64,000 nucleotides of DNA from Streptomyces pacificus (lineage in GTDB: Bacteria > Actinomycetota > Actinomycetes > Streptomycetales > Streptomycetaceae): positions 310,001 through 374,000 of the forward strand of contig NZ_BLLG01000002.1 in the NCBI RefSeq assembly GCF_011766325.1, written 5' to 3'. A program made the position numbers and the translations under genes. A model generated the notes under the pieces. The model was not told the origin of the DNA and made no database searches. It saw only the letters and a program-made list of their open reading frames with translations. Below are positions 19,085 to 27,169 of the stretch, in pieces (the stretch's first letter is position 1; each line of letters opens with the position of its first letter).

Positions 19085-20116
19085 TCAGACGGGCACGCCG
19101 GCCTCCAGGTTGAGCACCGTCCCGCGTTCCCTGGCGCGCAGCGCCCAGCGCAACCGCTCGTAGCGCACCGGGGGCAGCATCCCCGCGGCCTCCTCCTCCG
19201 AGGCGAAGCGCCAGCCCCGCAGCTCGGCCCCCGGCAGGCTCACCCGCGCGGCCGCGTCGTCGCGGCTGAGCCGTCCTCCGTCGAAGAGCAGCCGGAGCCC
19301 TCCGTAACCGGGTGGGCGGGGCGGTTCCCAGTCGACGACGAGCAGCCGCGGTACGGAGTCGAGTTCGATCCCTATCTCCTCGGCGACCTCCCGGACGCCC
19401 GCGCGGGCCGGGGCCTCGCCGGACTCCACGACCCCGCCGGGGAACTCCCAGCCGGGTTTGTAGGTGGGATCGACGAGGAGCACCCGGTCCTGCTCGTCGA
19501 AGAGCAGGACCCCGGCCGCGAGGGTCTCGGACGTCGGTTCCGCCGTCTGCACGATGTCGCTGGCCGCGGCCTCGCCGGAGCGGACGGCGCGGGCCACCGT
19601 CCTCGCCGTCTCCCTCGGTGTGAGGAGGGAGTTGTCGACGACGTGGGCGTCGGCGAGCAGCCACTGGAGTGCGGTGCGGTAGCGCTCGACGTGGTGCTGG
19701 GCGTCGGCCTCCCCCGGGCTTCCGCCGGGGACGCCCAGGTCATCGCGGGTGGCGATCCGGTTCCGCAGGATCGTTTCGTCCGTGCGGAGCAGCACATGCC
19801 GGACCGGGATCCGGCGCGCGGCGAGACCACCGAAGATCTCGTCGCGGTGTTCCTGCCTCAGCAGGGTCATCGGGACCACCAGCACCCCGCCGACCTCGGC
19901 GAGCAGCGCGGCCGCGGTGTCCACGACCAGCCTGCGCCAGATCGGCAGGTCCTGGTGGTCCGTGACTTCGGCGAGCCGCTTCTGCGGCAGCAGGGCCCGC
20001 ATCGCACCACCGGTCACCTCGGGGTCGTACAACGTGCTGTTCGGGATCAGATCGATCAGCTCGCGAGCGGTGGCCGTCTTGCCCGCGCTGAACGCACCGT
20101 TGATCCAGACGATCAC
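19085..20116 (-). CDS. P-loop kinase-like domain fused to NUDIX hydrolase
   Basis: A 343-residue two-domain protein. The N-terminal half has a P-loop at once after the start (NGAFSAGKT, Gly7-Thr14) and resembles AAA/zeta-toxin or nucleoside kinase-like proteins (RIPVRHVLLRTDETILRNRI). The C-terminal half contains a complete NUDIX box, GGVVESGEAPARAGVREVAE continuing into EIGI. The GTG at 20116 is fixed by an excellent ribosome binding site (GGAGGAGGGGGA). NUDIX enzymes cleave nucleoside diphosphate derivatives. The fusion may bind or phosphorylate a nucleotide-like molecule and hydrolyse a related one, but no substrate can be named. It stands alone and converges with the MBL gene. Confidence 0.85.
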   Translation of the reverse strand: MIVWINGAFSAGKTATARELIDLIPNSTLYDPEVTGGAMRALLPQKRLAEVTDHQDLPIWRRLVVDTAAALLAEVGGVLVVPMTLLRQEHRDEIFGGLAARRIPVRHVLLRTDETILRNRIATRDDLGVPGGSPGEADAQHHVERYRTALQWLLADAHVVDNSLLTPRETARTVARAVRSGEAAASDIVQTAEPTSETLAAGVLLFDEQDRVLLVDPTYKPGWEFPGGVVESGEAPARAGVREVAEEIGIELDSVPRLLVVDWEPPRPPGYGGLRLLFDGGRLSRDDAAARVSLPGAELRGWRFASEEEAAGMLPPVRYERLRWALRARERGTVLNLEAGVPV

Positions 20117-20268
20117 GGTTCCCCCTCCTCCGTAGCCCCCTGTGGACTGCCCGCAACACCCTGCCACGGAAACGTCACTCCGGTTGCGTCAGGCCCGTCG
20201 CGCGGCCGGGCCGTCACACATCCGTACGGAGGTTCGTTGGAGATCGGGGACGAGCAAGGGGGTGCGAG

Positions 20269-20460
20269 GTGCGCCGCACGGTGCTGGAGAGGTTGCCCGC
20301 CGATGGCCCGCGAGGCAGCTGAGCGGCCGAGGAGTTCGCGCGGGCGCGCCGGGACGAGGGCGTCCCGGCGGAGGTCGTGATGGACCTGGACTCCGACGCG
20401 TTCCTCGTCGTGATCCCCCGGCAGGACTCCGGTACCGCCGAGCGGTCAGCCCGGGATCAC
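20269..20460 (+). pseudogene. Decayed small protein gene (internal stop)
   Basis: One frame starting at the GTG at 20269 (preceded by AAGGGGG) reads VRRTVLERLPADGPRGS, then a TGA at 20320-20322, then continues in the same frame with AAEEFARARRDEGVPAEVVM and DLDSDAFLVVIP. The second part looks like a real small protein with streptomycete codon use, of a kind I associate with short conserved hypotheticals ending in D-AFLVV. The in-frame stop and the missing downstream end suggest an inactivated gene. A sequencing error at the stop is the alternative. Confidence 0.35.
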
Positions 20461-21386
20461 ACGGCCCAGTACGGTCCCGAGAGCACCCGGTGGAGCAGCT
20501 GCACCGAGGACCCGTCCGGTGTGGTGGCCCGGACCTCGAACCGCAGGTGACGGCCGCTGGGCACGTCGGCACTGCACTGGAACTGATGGCCGCCGGGCCC
20601 TTGCCCGGTGACGGTGAGGTACGCGGACGGGTTCCTTCCTGCGGTGTCCGTGAGATAGAAGCGGCCCTCGATGCGCGCTTCCTCATGGGTGCTGTCGGCG
20701 AACAGCAGGTGGACCAGGGTCGAGTGACGGCGCGGTCCCGCGTGCACCACGGCGTCCGTGAAGGCCAGGCCCGTCCACACGCCGGAACGGAGCGGGACGT
20801 CCACGGCGTTGGACTCGTTCAGCATCAACGGCATGTCGGGATCCTCCAGAAGTGGGCTCTGTCCGGTCGCCCGGGCGACGATTCCGGGAAAGACGACGTC
20901 TCTGAACTGGCTCACCCGGGTGTCACCCGGGCAGACGGTGCCGGACAACGACCAGTCGGTGTACAGGCGGTGGTAACCGTAGCCGGGGTCGGCAGCCGAG
21001 CGGCAGACCCGCAGCGGAATGCCGTGCCGCTGGTGCAGCCAGCTGCCGAGGGCGATCAGCTTCTCGACCTGCTTGTCGGTCCAGGGGTCCGACGCGCTGG
21101 TGTTCGAGGCCGTCTCGATCGAGACGGCGCCCGTCCCGTCAGCGCGCCGGTTGGCCCCGGCGTTGGCGTCGGCCCGGGTCTCGGTGCCGATGTACTGCCC
21201 CAGGTCGCCTGCGTAGTCGAGGCCGAAGTGGCTTTCGAGTGAGGTGGACTGCCAGTACTCGTAGAGCCGTTCCACGCTCCACGGGGCGGCGATGCTGTGG
21301 AAGATCATCTGTGTCGGCCGGATCGCCGGCTGGCCGTCACTCTCGGGTTGGAGCTCCATCTTTCTGGCGAACGGGCACCAGGCCAT
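20457..21386 (-). CDS. Peptidoglycan amidase-like protein (phage-endolysin type)
   Basis: A 309-residue protein. The N-terminal 180 residues resemble N-acetylmuramoyl-L-alanine amidase/PGRP domains of actinophage lysins: MAWCPFARKMELQP, a histidine in MIFHSIAAPW, LGQYIGTETRADAN and GAVSIETASNT. The C-terminal 110 residues form a beta-rich domain (FYLTDTAGRNPSAYLTVTG) of unknown role, perhaps cell-wall binding. No signal peptide is visible. The ATG at 21386 has a strong AAGGAGG site. No holin, terminase or structural phage gene is nearby, so this is a lone lysin-like gene, possibly a domesticated phage gene or part of a lysis-type export system. Confidence 0.75.
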   Translation of the reverse strand: MAWCPFARKMELQPESDGQPAIRPTQMIFHSIAAPWSVERLYEYWQSTSLESHFGLDYAGDLGQYIGTETRADANAGANRRADGTGAVSIETASNTSASDPWTDKQVEKLIALGSWLHQRHGIPLRVCRSAADPGYGYHRLYTDWSLSGTVCPGDTRVSQFRDVVFPGIVARATGQSPLLEDPDMPLMLNESNAVDVPLRSGVWTGLAFTDAVVHAGPRRHSTLVHLLFADSTHEEARIEGRFYLTDTAGRNPSAYLTVTGQGPGGHQFQCSADVPSGRHLRFEVRATTPDGSSVQLLHRVLSGPYWAV

Positions 21387-22138
21387 CGGGTTCCTCCTTC
21401 CTCTGCCCCACGAGGGGCAACGGCGTGAGCGGTCGTCACCTGCACTGCCGGCGGATGCGCGCACCGGTGCCCGGGCGGGGCCTGCGGCGGCGATCGGGCA
21501 CCGCGCCCGGTCGCGGGCGTCCGGGGGAACGGGCCGCCGCCACCGGCGGTCCGGGTCACGGGCCCCGGCAGCGCCCGCGCACCGGCACGGCGGTGCGAGG
21601 TCCCCGGCTGCCGGCGGCCGTCCGCCGGCAGGGGGCCGTGCGCGAGCCGCGGTCGGCAGCGCAGCACGGGACGCTGTATCACGTGGCCGCCGGACCGGCG
21701 GGATGCGGTCCGGCCGGGCTGCGACGCGTTGGGGGTGGGCGGCACCCGGGACCGGTGCTACAGGAGCACCCCTCTGCGTCGTGCCCATGTCCGTGATGCC
21801 GCAGGCGGCGTCCCGGGAAACCCGCGGCCGGGGTCTTTCGGCCCGGTACGCCTCCGTGCCCGTGCGGCGCACGCATCGCACCGCCGGCCCGAGCGGGCGC
21901 ATCGGCGCCCGCCCCCGGCGCAGTCGGGTACCGCGCGGGCCGGAGCCGCGGCGACCGCGCGGCGGGGAGCCCGGCCGTGCGAAGGGGGGCACGCGGAAAG
22001 AGCCACAGTCGCTGCGGCCCTGTTCGCCGCGACCACGCAGGCCCCGCCGCCGCTCGGAGCGGCGGCGGCCACGGGCCCGGCGGCGGCGACCGACCTGCCG
22101 CTCCGGTGCGCGGCCCGGCGTCCGCGCACCGGCGGCGC
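21387..22138. other. 752-bp spacer, no gene supported
   Basis: Open frames exist on both strands but all are rich in Arg, Gly and Ala without domain-like structure, as expected from random G/C-rich DNA. I see no IS ends and no long repeats. The promoter of the amidase gene should lie at the left end. Confidence 0.5.
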
Positions 22139-23098
22139 TCAGCCCGCCGCGGTGGCCGCCGCCCCGCCCCGCAGGCGGGGTGACACCGCCGCGGCCGCGC
22201 CGAGCAGACCCGCGTCGGTGCCCGTCAGGGCCGGGGCGACGACCAGTCCCTGGACGAAGGAGAGCCTGGCGTAGTCCTGCAGGGCACGGCGCAGGGGGGC
22301 GAAGAGGACCTCGCCCGCTCCCGCCACTCCCCCGCCGATCACGGCGATGCGGATCTCGACGAGCGTGGCGGTGGCAGCGATTGCCGCTGCCAGCGCCTGC
22401 GCCGCGCGCTCGAAGGAGGCGGCGGCCACCGGATCGCCCGCAGCGGCGGCCGCGGCTACGGCGGCCGCGGTGGCGTCGCCGTCCTCGCCGGGACGCCAGC
22501 CCTCCTCCAGGGCCCGGCGGGCGATGTTGGGGCCGCTCGCGATCCGCTCCACACATCCCCGCGATCCGCACGGGCAGAGGTCCCCGTCGAGATCCACACT
22601 GATATGGCCGATGTGGCCGGCGTTCCCGGTCGGCCCCGGGTGCAGCCTGCCGCCGAGTACGAGCCCGCCGCCGACTCCCGTGGAGACGACCATGCACAGG
22701 GCGTTGTCGTATCCGCGGGCGGCGCCCTGCCAGTGCTCGGCCGCGGTCATGGCGACGCCGTCCCCGACCAGTTCCACCGGCAGTCCTCCGGTGGCCCTCC
22801 GCACCCTGTCCACCAGCGGGAATCCCCGCCAGCCGGGGATGTTGACCGGGCTGACGGCGCCTGCGGACGCGTCCACCGGGCCCGCGCTGCCGATGCCGAC
22901 CGCGGCGACGCGGAGCCAGTGCGGCGAGCGGCGGAGTTCACCGAGGACCGCAGCGACCGCGCCCATCACGGTCTCCCCGTCCTCACGCGCCGGCGTCGGC
23001 CGCTGCGCCCTGGCGTGAATCCCGCCGCTGCCGTCCACCAGTGCGCCGGCGATCTTGGTTCCGCCGATGTCGAGCGCGGCGACGAGGTCGTTATGCAT
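22139..23098 (-). CDS. ROK-family sugar kinase (glucokinase-like)
   Basis: A 319-residue ROK kinase. The phosphate-binding motif DIGGTKIAG is at residues 10-18, the zinc motif CPCGSRGCVER is present, and a catalytic aspartate lies in the GIGSAGPVD/NIPGW region. No DNA-binding domain is fused, which separates it from the ROK repressor at 13769. It would phosphorylate a hexose such as glucose, N-acetylglucosamine or N-acetylmannosamine. The ATG at 23098 follows GGGAGA. It is divergent from a LacI-family gene across a perfect palindrome, so I infer that the LacI protein controls this kinase. No transporter is adjacent. Confidence 0.88.
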   Translation of the reverse strand: MHNDLVAALDIGGTKIAGALVDGSGGIHARAQRPTPAREDGETVMGAVAAVLGELRRSPHWLRVAAVGIGSAGPVDASAGAVSPVNIPGWRGFPLVDRVRRATGGLPVELVGDGVAMTAAEHWQGAARGYDNALCMVVSTGVGGGLVLGGRLHPGPTGNAGHIGHISVDLDGDLCPCGSRGCVERIASGPNIARRALEEGWRPGEDGDATAAAVAAAAAAGDPVAAASFERAAQALAAAIAATATLVEIRIAVIGGGVAGAGEVLFAPLRRALQDYARLSFVQGLVVAPALTGTDAGLLGAAAAVSPRLRGGAAATAAG

Positions 23099-23157
23099 CG
23101 GTGTGGATCTCCCGGGGACTGGTGACAGCGGCTGGTACGACCAGTCTCCCTGCCGAT

Positions 23158-23169
23158 GACAACGTTGTC
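23158..23169. promoter_or_regulatory. LacI-type operator palindrome
   Basis: Perfect 12-bp palindrome GACAACGTTGTC with the central CG typical of LacI-family operators. It lies in the 179-bp spacer between the ROK kinase and the LacI gene, and probably serves both. Confidence 0.7.
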
Positions 23170-23277
23170 CAGGCTCTATGCTCGACGCCATAGCCTCGCA
23201 CAGCCCCGAAGCGGGCACGCACGGCACCCGGCAGGTGGCCCGGACGGGCACTCCCGACGACGATTGGACTGCGCATC

Positions 23278-24312
23278 GTGGCCGAGTTCGCCCTCCGCAA
23301 CGAGACCCGCTACGGCAACCGGCCCACCATGAAGGACGTGGCCGCGCGTGCCGGAGTGGGGCTGAAGACGGTCTCGCGGGTGGTGAACGGCGAGCCGGGC
23401 GTCACCCCGGACACCGAGCGCCGGGTGCAGGAGGCCATCGAGGCACTGGGGTTCCGCCGCAACGACAGCGCGCGCGTCCTGCGCAAAGGCCGTACCGCCT
23501 CGATCGGACTGGTCCTGGAGGACCTGGCCGACCCCTTCTACGGGCCGCTGAGCCGAGCCGTGGAGGAGGTCGCCAGAGCACACGGGGCACTGCTGATCAA
23601 CGGATCCAGCGCGGAGGACCCCGACCGCGAGCAGGAACTGGTACTCGCGCTGTGCGCGCGGCGGGTGGACGGTCTCATCGTGATCCCCGCCGGTCACGAC
23701 CACCGCTATCTGGAGCCCGAGATCAAGGCGGGCGTGGCGACGGTGTTCGTGGACCGGCCCGCCGGCCGGATCGACGCGGACGCCGTGCTCTCCGACAGCT
23801 ACGGCGGCGCCCGGGAGGGCGTCGCGCATCTGATCGCCCACGGCCACCGGAGCATAGGGTTCATCGGCGACCAGCCGCGCATCCACACCGCGGCGGAGCG
23901 GCTGCGCGGCTACCGGGCCGCGATGGCGGACGCCGGGCTGCCGGTGGACGAGCGCTGGGTGTCCCTGGGGTCGACGGACCCCGCACGGGTGAGGGCGGCG
24001 GCGGAGGAGATGCTGTCCGGCCCCGAGCCGGTCACCGCCCTCTTCGCGGGCAACAACCGGGTGACGGTGACGGCGGTGCGGCTGCTGGCGGGACGGGACA
24101 CCCCGATCGCCCTCGTCGGCTTCGACGACATCGAACTCGCCGATCTGCTCGGCATCACGGTGATCGCCCAGGACTCCGCCGCACTGGGCAGGACCGCCGC
24201 GGAGCGGCTGTTCCGCCGGCTGGACGGGGTGCACGAGGCCCCGACGCGGGTGGAACTCAGCACCAGGCTCCTCGCCCGCGGCTCGGGCGAGGTCCCTCCG
24301 CCCGGCGCCTGA
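23278..24312 (+). CDS. LacI-family transcriptional regulator
   Basis: A 344-residue regulator. The LacI helix-turn-helix reads MKDVAARAGVGLKTVSRVVN (about 18-37), with the hinge NDSARVLRKGRTASIGLVL, followed by a periplasmic-binding-protein-like sensor domain with DGLIVIPAG, VDRPAG and VGFDDIELADL. It presumably binds the palindrome at 23158-23169 and represses the divergent sugar kinase and itself until a sugar is bound. GTG at 23278 is the track-consistent start; the ATG at 23329, directly before the helix-turn-helix, is an alternative. It is followed by a 24-bp perfect hairpin. Confidence 0.9.
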   Translation: MAEFALRNETRYGNRPTMKDVAARAGVGLKTVSRVVNGEPGVTPDTERRVQEAIEALGFRRNDSARVLRKGRTASIGLVLEDLADPFYGPLSRAVEEVARAHGALLINGSSAEDPDREQELVLALCARRVDGLIVIPAGHDHRYLEPEIKAGVATVFVDRPAGRIDADAVLSDSYGGAREGVAHLIAHGHRSIGFIGDQPRIHTAAERLRGYRAAMADAGLPVDERWVSLGSTDPARVRAAAEEMLSGPEPVTALFAGNNRVTVTAVRLLAGRDTPIALVGFDDIELADLLGITVIAQDSAALGRTAAERLFRRLDGVHEAPTRVELSTRLLARGSGEVPPPGA

Positions 24313-24363
24313 ACCGCGGTCGGCGCGCCGGGCGTTCCCGCCTCACGGGCCGGGGCGCCCGGC

Positions 24364-24412
24364 GGGTGCGCACAGCCCGCCCCGGTCGGACCGGGGCGGG
24401 CTGTGCGCACCC
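24364..24412. terminator. Long perfect bidirectional terminator hairpin
   Basis: Two 24-bp arms (24364-24387 and 24389-24412) are perfectly complementary around a single base. It sits between the LacI gene and converging minus-strand sequence, and could stop transcription from both sides. Confidence 0.85.
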
Positions 24413-24451
24413 CGGTCGGCGACTCCCCTGCCGCGACGCTCAGCCGTGAGC

Positions 24452-24661
24452 CTACGAGGACGTGTCGAACGAGATCCAGACGTCAGGAGGCACGTCGGGC
24501 CGGGCGGGTACCGGTCTGCGCTCCTCGGTCCAGGCATCGTCGGCGACCTCCGTGGCGACGCGGCGCCAGAAGTGCACCGCGGCGGTGTCGGCATCCTGAA
24601 ACGCGATCTCCCACGGGCCGGGGCGCGTTCCGCCGGCGGAGCGGCCGGTGCGCGCCGCAAG
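24452..24661 (-). pseudogene. C-terminal remnant of a GNAT acetyltransferase
   Basis: A minus-strand frame with no start encodes about 70 residues ending at the TAG at 24452-24454. It contains PGPWEIAFQDADTAAVHFW and RRVATEVADDAWTEERRPVP, ending DVWISFDTSS. This matches the C-terminal part of a streptomycete GNAT N-acetyltransferase subfamily, where PGPWE-AFQ follows the acetyl-CoA-binding region. The N-terminal half and the acetyl-CoA motif are absent; upstream the frame runs into the DUF6986 coding end. It is therefore a truncated, non-functional fragment. Confidence 0.6.
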
Positions 24662-24687
24662 GCGTCGAGTCGGGCGGGCGGTTGCGG

Positions 24688-25977
24688 CTACCGGGGGGTG
24701 GCCGTCAGATCGCCGCGGCGCGGCCGGGCGAAGGCGTCGAGTTCGGCTCGGGTGAGGCCGGTGAGGTGTGCGACCTCGGCGTCGTCGAGCGCCCCGCAGT
24801 CCAGTCCGCGCAGCAGGTAGCCGCTGAGCGCCTTCGCCGTGGCGGGCTCGTCCATGATGTCGCCCCCGGCCCGTGCCGCGTAGGCGGCGAGGCGCCCGGC
24901 GGCGGCCTCCATACCCTCGCGGTAGAAGGCGAACACGGCTGCGTAGCGGGTCGGGAGGTGGCCGGGGTGCATGTCCCAGCCCTGGTAGTAGGCGCGGGCC
25001 AGGGCGCGGCGCGTGAGCCCGTAGTGGAGCCGCCAGGCCTGGTGCACCTGGTCGGTGCCGCCGACCGGCAGTACGTTGGTGGAGCCGTCCGAGACGCGTA
25101 CGCCGGTGCCGGCGGCGGCGACCTGCATGACCGCCTTGGCGTGGTCGGCGGCGGGGTGGTCACCGGCCTGGTGGGCGGCGCTGACGCCGAGGCAGGCGCT
25201 GTAGTCGAACGTGCCGTAGTGCAGCCCGGTGGCGCGGCCCTCGGCCGCGTCGATCATGCGGGCGACGGTCGCGGTGCCGTCGGCGGCGAGGATGGCCTGG
25301 CCGGTCTCGACCTGGATCTCGAACCCGATCCGTCCGGTGTCGAGTCCATGGGCCTTCTCGAAGGCCTCGAGCAGCCGGGCGAAGGCCGTGACCTGCTCCG
25401 GGTAGGTGACCTTGGGGAGGGTGAGGACGAGGCCGCCGGGCAGTCCGCCGCGCTCCATGAGCCCGGTCAGGAAGACGTCGGTGGTGCGGATGCCGCGGTC
25501 GCGTACGGCGGCCTCCATGCATTTCATGCGGATGCCGGTGTAGGGCGCCGCCGCTCCCCGGTCGTGCGCATCGGCGACCAGCCGGGCGGCACGGGCGGCG
25601 TCGGCGTCCTCGTCGCGGCCGTGGTAGCCGTCCTCGAAGTCGACGCGGAGGTCCTCCACGGGCTCGCGTTCCAGCTTGGTCCGCACCCGCGTGTAGACGG
25701 CCTCCGCGAGGCCGCCGGGGAGCCCGAGCACCCGGGCGAGGGCCGCTGCGTTGGGGGCGTGCTCGTCCAGCAGGGCGAGCGCCTGGTCGCCCCAGGACCG
25801 GATCGTTCCGGGGGCGAAGGCGTCTCCGGGCACATAGACCGTGTGGACGGGCTGGCGGGTGCCGGGGTCTCCCGGGTACCGGCGGGCCAGCTCGGCGTCC
25901 ACCGGTGCGAGGGAGGCGCTGATGCGCTCGCCGACCGCGCCGGCGAGGCTCGTCGACACCTTCTCCTGCTGACCCAT
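24688..25977 (-). CDS. DUF6986 (HpcH/HpaI aldolase/citrate lyase beta-like) protein
   Basis: A 429-residue protein related to the citrate lyase beta/malyl-CoA lyase superfamily. An acidic metal-binding segment is DLRVDFEDGYHGRDEDAD, and the conserved Glu of the TIM barrel appears in IGFEIQVETGQAIL. HYGTFDYSACLGV and WDMHPGHLPTRYAA are also conserved. It probably cleaves or forms a C-C bond on a CoA-ester or 2-oxo acid, with Mg2+. Such genes often lie near ureide or allantoin catabolism, which is not present here. The ATG at 25977 has GGAGGG 7 bases upstream. A promoter with a palindromic operator lies just upstream. Confidence 0.8.
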   Translation of the reverse strand: MGQQEKVSTSLAGAVGERISASLAPVDAELARRYPGDPGTRQPVHTVYVPGDAFAPGTIRSWGDQALALLDEHAPNAAALARVLGLPGGLAEAVYTRVRTKLEREPVEDLRVDFEDGYHGRDEDADAARAARLVADAHDRGAAAPYTGIRMKCMEAAVRDRGIRTTDVFLTGLMERGGLPGGLVLTLPKVTYPEQVTAFARLLEAFEKAHGLDTGRIGFEIQVETGQAILAADGTATVARMIDAAEGRATGLHYGTFDYSACLGVSAAHQAGDHPAADHAKAVMQVAAAGTGVRVSDGSTNVLPVGGTDQVHQAWRLHYGLTRRALARAYYQGWDMHPGHLPTRYAAVFAFYREGMEAAAGRLAAYAARAGGDIMDEPATAKALSGYLLRGLDCGALDDAEVAHLTGLTRAELDAFARPRRGDLTATPR

Positions 25978-26003
25978 TTCGGCACCCTCCACAACTCACT
26001 TCA

Positions 26004-26065
26004 TTCCGCCTGACGGAATCGACGATCCGCATAGTGAAGCTATAGGGGTGACTGATCTGCGTCAA
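26004..26065 (-). promoter_or_regulatory. Promoter and IclR-like operator of the DUF6986 gene
   Basis: Reading leftwards, a -35 TTGACG (26060-26065), a 17-base spacer and a -10 TAGCTT (26037-26042) precede a 15-bp interrupted palindrome TTCCGCCTGACGGAA (26004-26018). The palindrome falls just after the expected start of transcription, a position suited to repression. The TTCCG-N5-CGGAA pattern resembles IclR-family sites; that is inference. Confidence 0.55.
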
Positions 26066-26084
26066 TCGCCCTCCGGAACGCCGC

Positions 26085-26116
26085 GGGGCCGCGCGGTGGT
26101 TTCACCGTGCGGCCCC
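26085..26116 (-). terminator. Terminator after etfA
   Basis: A 14-bp stem with one G-T type mismatch (ggggccgcgcggtg / caccgtgcggcccc) and a 4-base loop, 21 bp beyond the etfA stop. Confidence 0.65.
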
Positions 26117-26136
26117 GGACGGGCGTGCTGCCCCAC

Positions 26137-27111
26137 TCAGCCCTTGCGGGCCTTGATCTCGTCGGTCAGCTGCGGCACGACCTCGAAGAGGTCACCGACC
26201 ACGCCGTAGTCGACCAGGTCGAAGATCGGGGCCTCGGGGTCCTTGTTGACGGCCACGATGGTCTTGGAGGTCTGCATACCGGCCCGGTGCTGGATCGCGC
26301 CGGAGATCCCGGACGCGATGTACAGCTGCGGCGAGACGCTCTTGCCGGTCTGGCCGACCTGGTGGGAGTGCGGGTACCAGCCCGCGTCCACGGCGGCGCG
26401 GGAGGCGCCGACGGCAGCGCCGAGCGAGTCGGCGAGCGCCTCGATCACCGAGAAGTTCTCGGCTCCGTTGACACCGCGTCCGCCGGAGACCACGATCGCG
26501 GCCTCGGTCAGCTCGGGGCGGCCGGTCGACTCGCGCGGGGTGCGGGAGACGACCTTGGTGCCGGTCGCCTTCTCACCGAAGACGACGTTCAGTGCCTCGA
26601 CGGCGCCTGCGGCCGGGGCGGCCTCCACGGGGGCCGAGTTCGGCTTCACCGTGACGACCGGGGTGCCCTTGGACACGCGGGACCTGGTGGTGAAGGCGGC
26701 GGCGAACGCGGACTGCGTGGCCACCGGACCCCCGTCGCCGGCCTCCAGGTCGACCGCGTCGGTGATGATGCCGGAGCCGATGCGGACCGCGAGACGGGCC
26801 GCGATCTCCTTGCCCTCGGCGGAGGACGGCACCAGCACCGCGGCCAGGGAACCGCCGGCGGACGCCGCCTCGTAAGCGGCCTGCAGCGCGTCCACCTTGG
26901 GCACGACCAGGTAGTCGGCGAACTCCGGCGCGTCGGCGGTGAGGATCTTCACCGCTCCGTGCTCGGCGAGGGTGGCGGCGGTCGCCTCGGCGCCGGAGCC
27001 GAGCGCGACGGCGATCGGCTCGCCGATGCGGCGGGCCAGCGTCAGCAGCTCCAGGGTGGGCTTGCGGACGGCGCCGTCCACGTGGTCGACGTAGACGAGA
27101 ACTTCAGCCAT
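26137..27111 (-). CDS. etfA: Electron transfer flavoprotein, alpha subunit
   Basis: A 324-residue EtfA. The C-terminal FAD-binding domain shows VVSGGRGVNG, GWYPHSHQVGQTGKSVSPQL and IASGISGAIQHRAGM, with NKDPEAPIFDLVDYGVVGD near the end; all are diagnostic. With EtfB it forms the soluble heterodimer that carries electrons from acyl-CoA dehydrogenases and similar dehydrogenases to the respiratory chain. The ATG at 27111 follows GGAGAGAAG. It lies 58 bp after etfB on the same strand, the standard order, and is followed by a terminator. No acyl-CoA dehydrogenase is nearby. Confidence 0.97.
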   Translation of the reverse strand: MAEVLVYVDHVDGAVRKPTLELLTLARRIGEPIAVALGSGAEATAATLAEHGAVKILTADAPEFADYLVVPKVDALQAAYEAASAGGSLAAVLVPSSAEGKEIAARLAVRIGSGIITDAVDLEAGDGGPVATQSAFAAAFTTRSRVSKGTPVVTVKPNSAPVEAAPAAGAVEALNVVFGEKATGTKVVSRTPRESTGRPELTEAAIVVSGGRGVNGAENFSVIEALADSLGAAVGASRAAVDAGWYPHSHQVGQTGKSVSPQLYIASGISGAIQHRAGMQTSKTIVAVNKDPEAPIFDLVDYGVVGDLFEVVPQLTDEIKARKG

Positions 27112-27169
27112 GGGACTTCTTCTCTCCTGCTTGCGAAGTGTGCGGGGCGGTTGGGGTGGTGACCGGAGC

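Noticed and set aside
20457..21386. Prophage remnant suggested by the amidase
   Set aside because: No integrase, attachment site, holin or structural genes in the surrounding sequence.
21758..22129. Minus-strand open frame in the 752-bp spacer
   Set aside because: Ala/Arg-rich with no structure, no RBS and no recognisable family.
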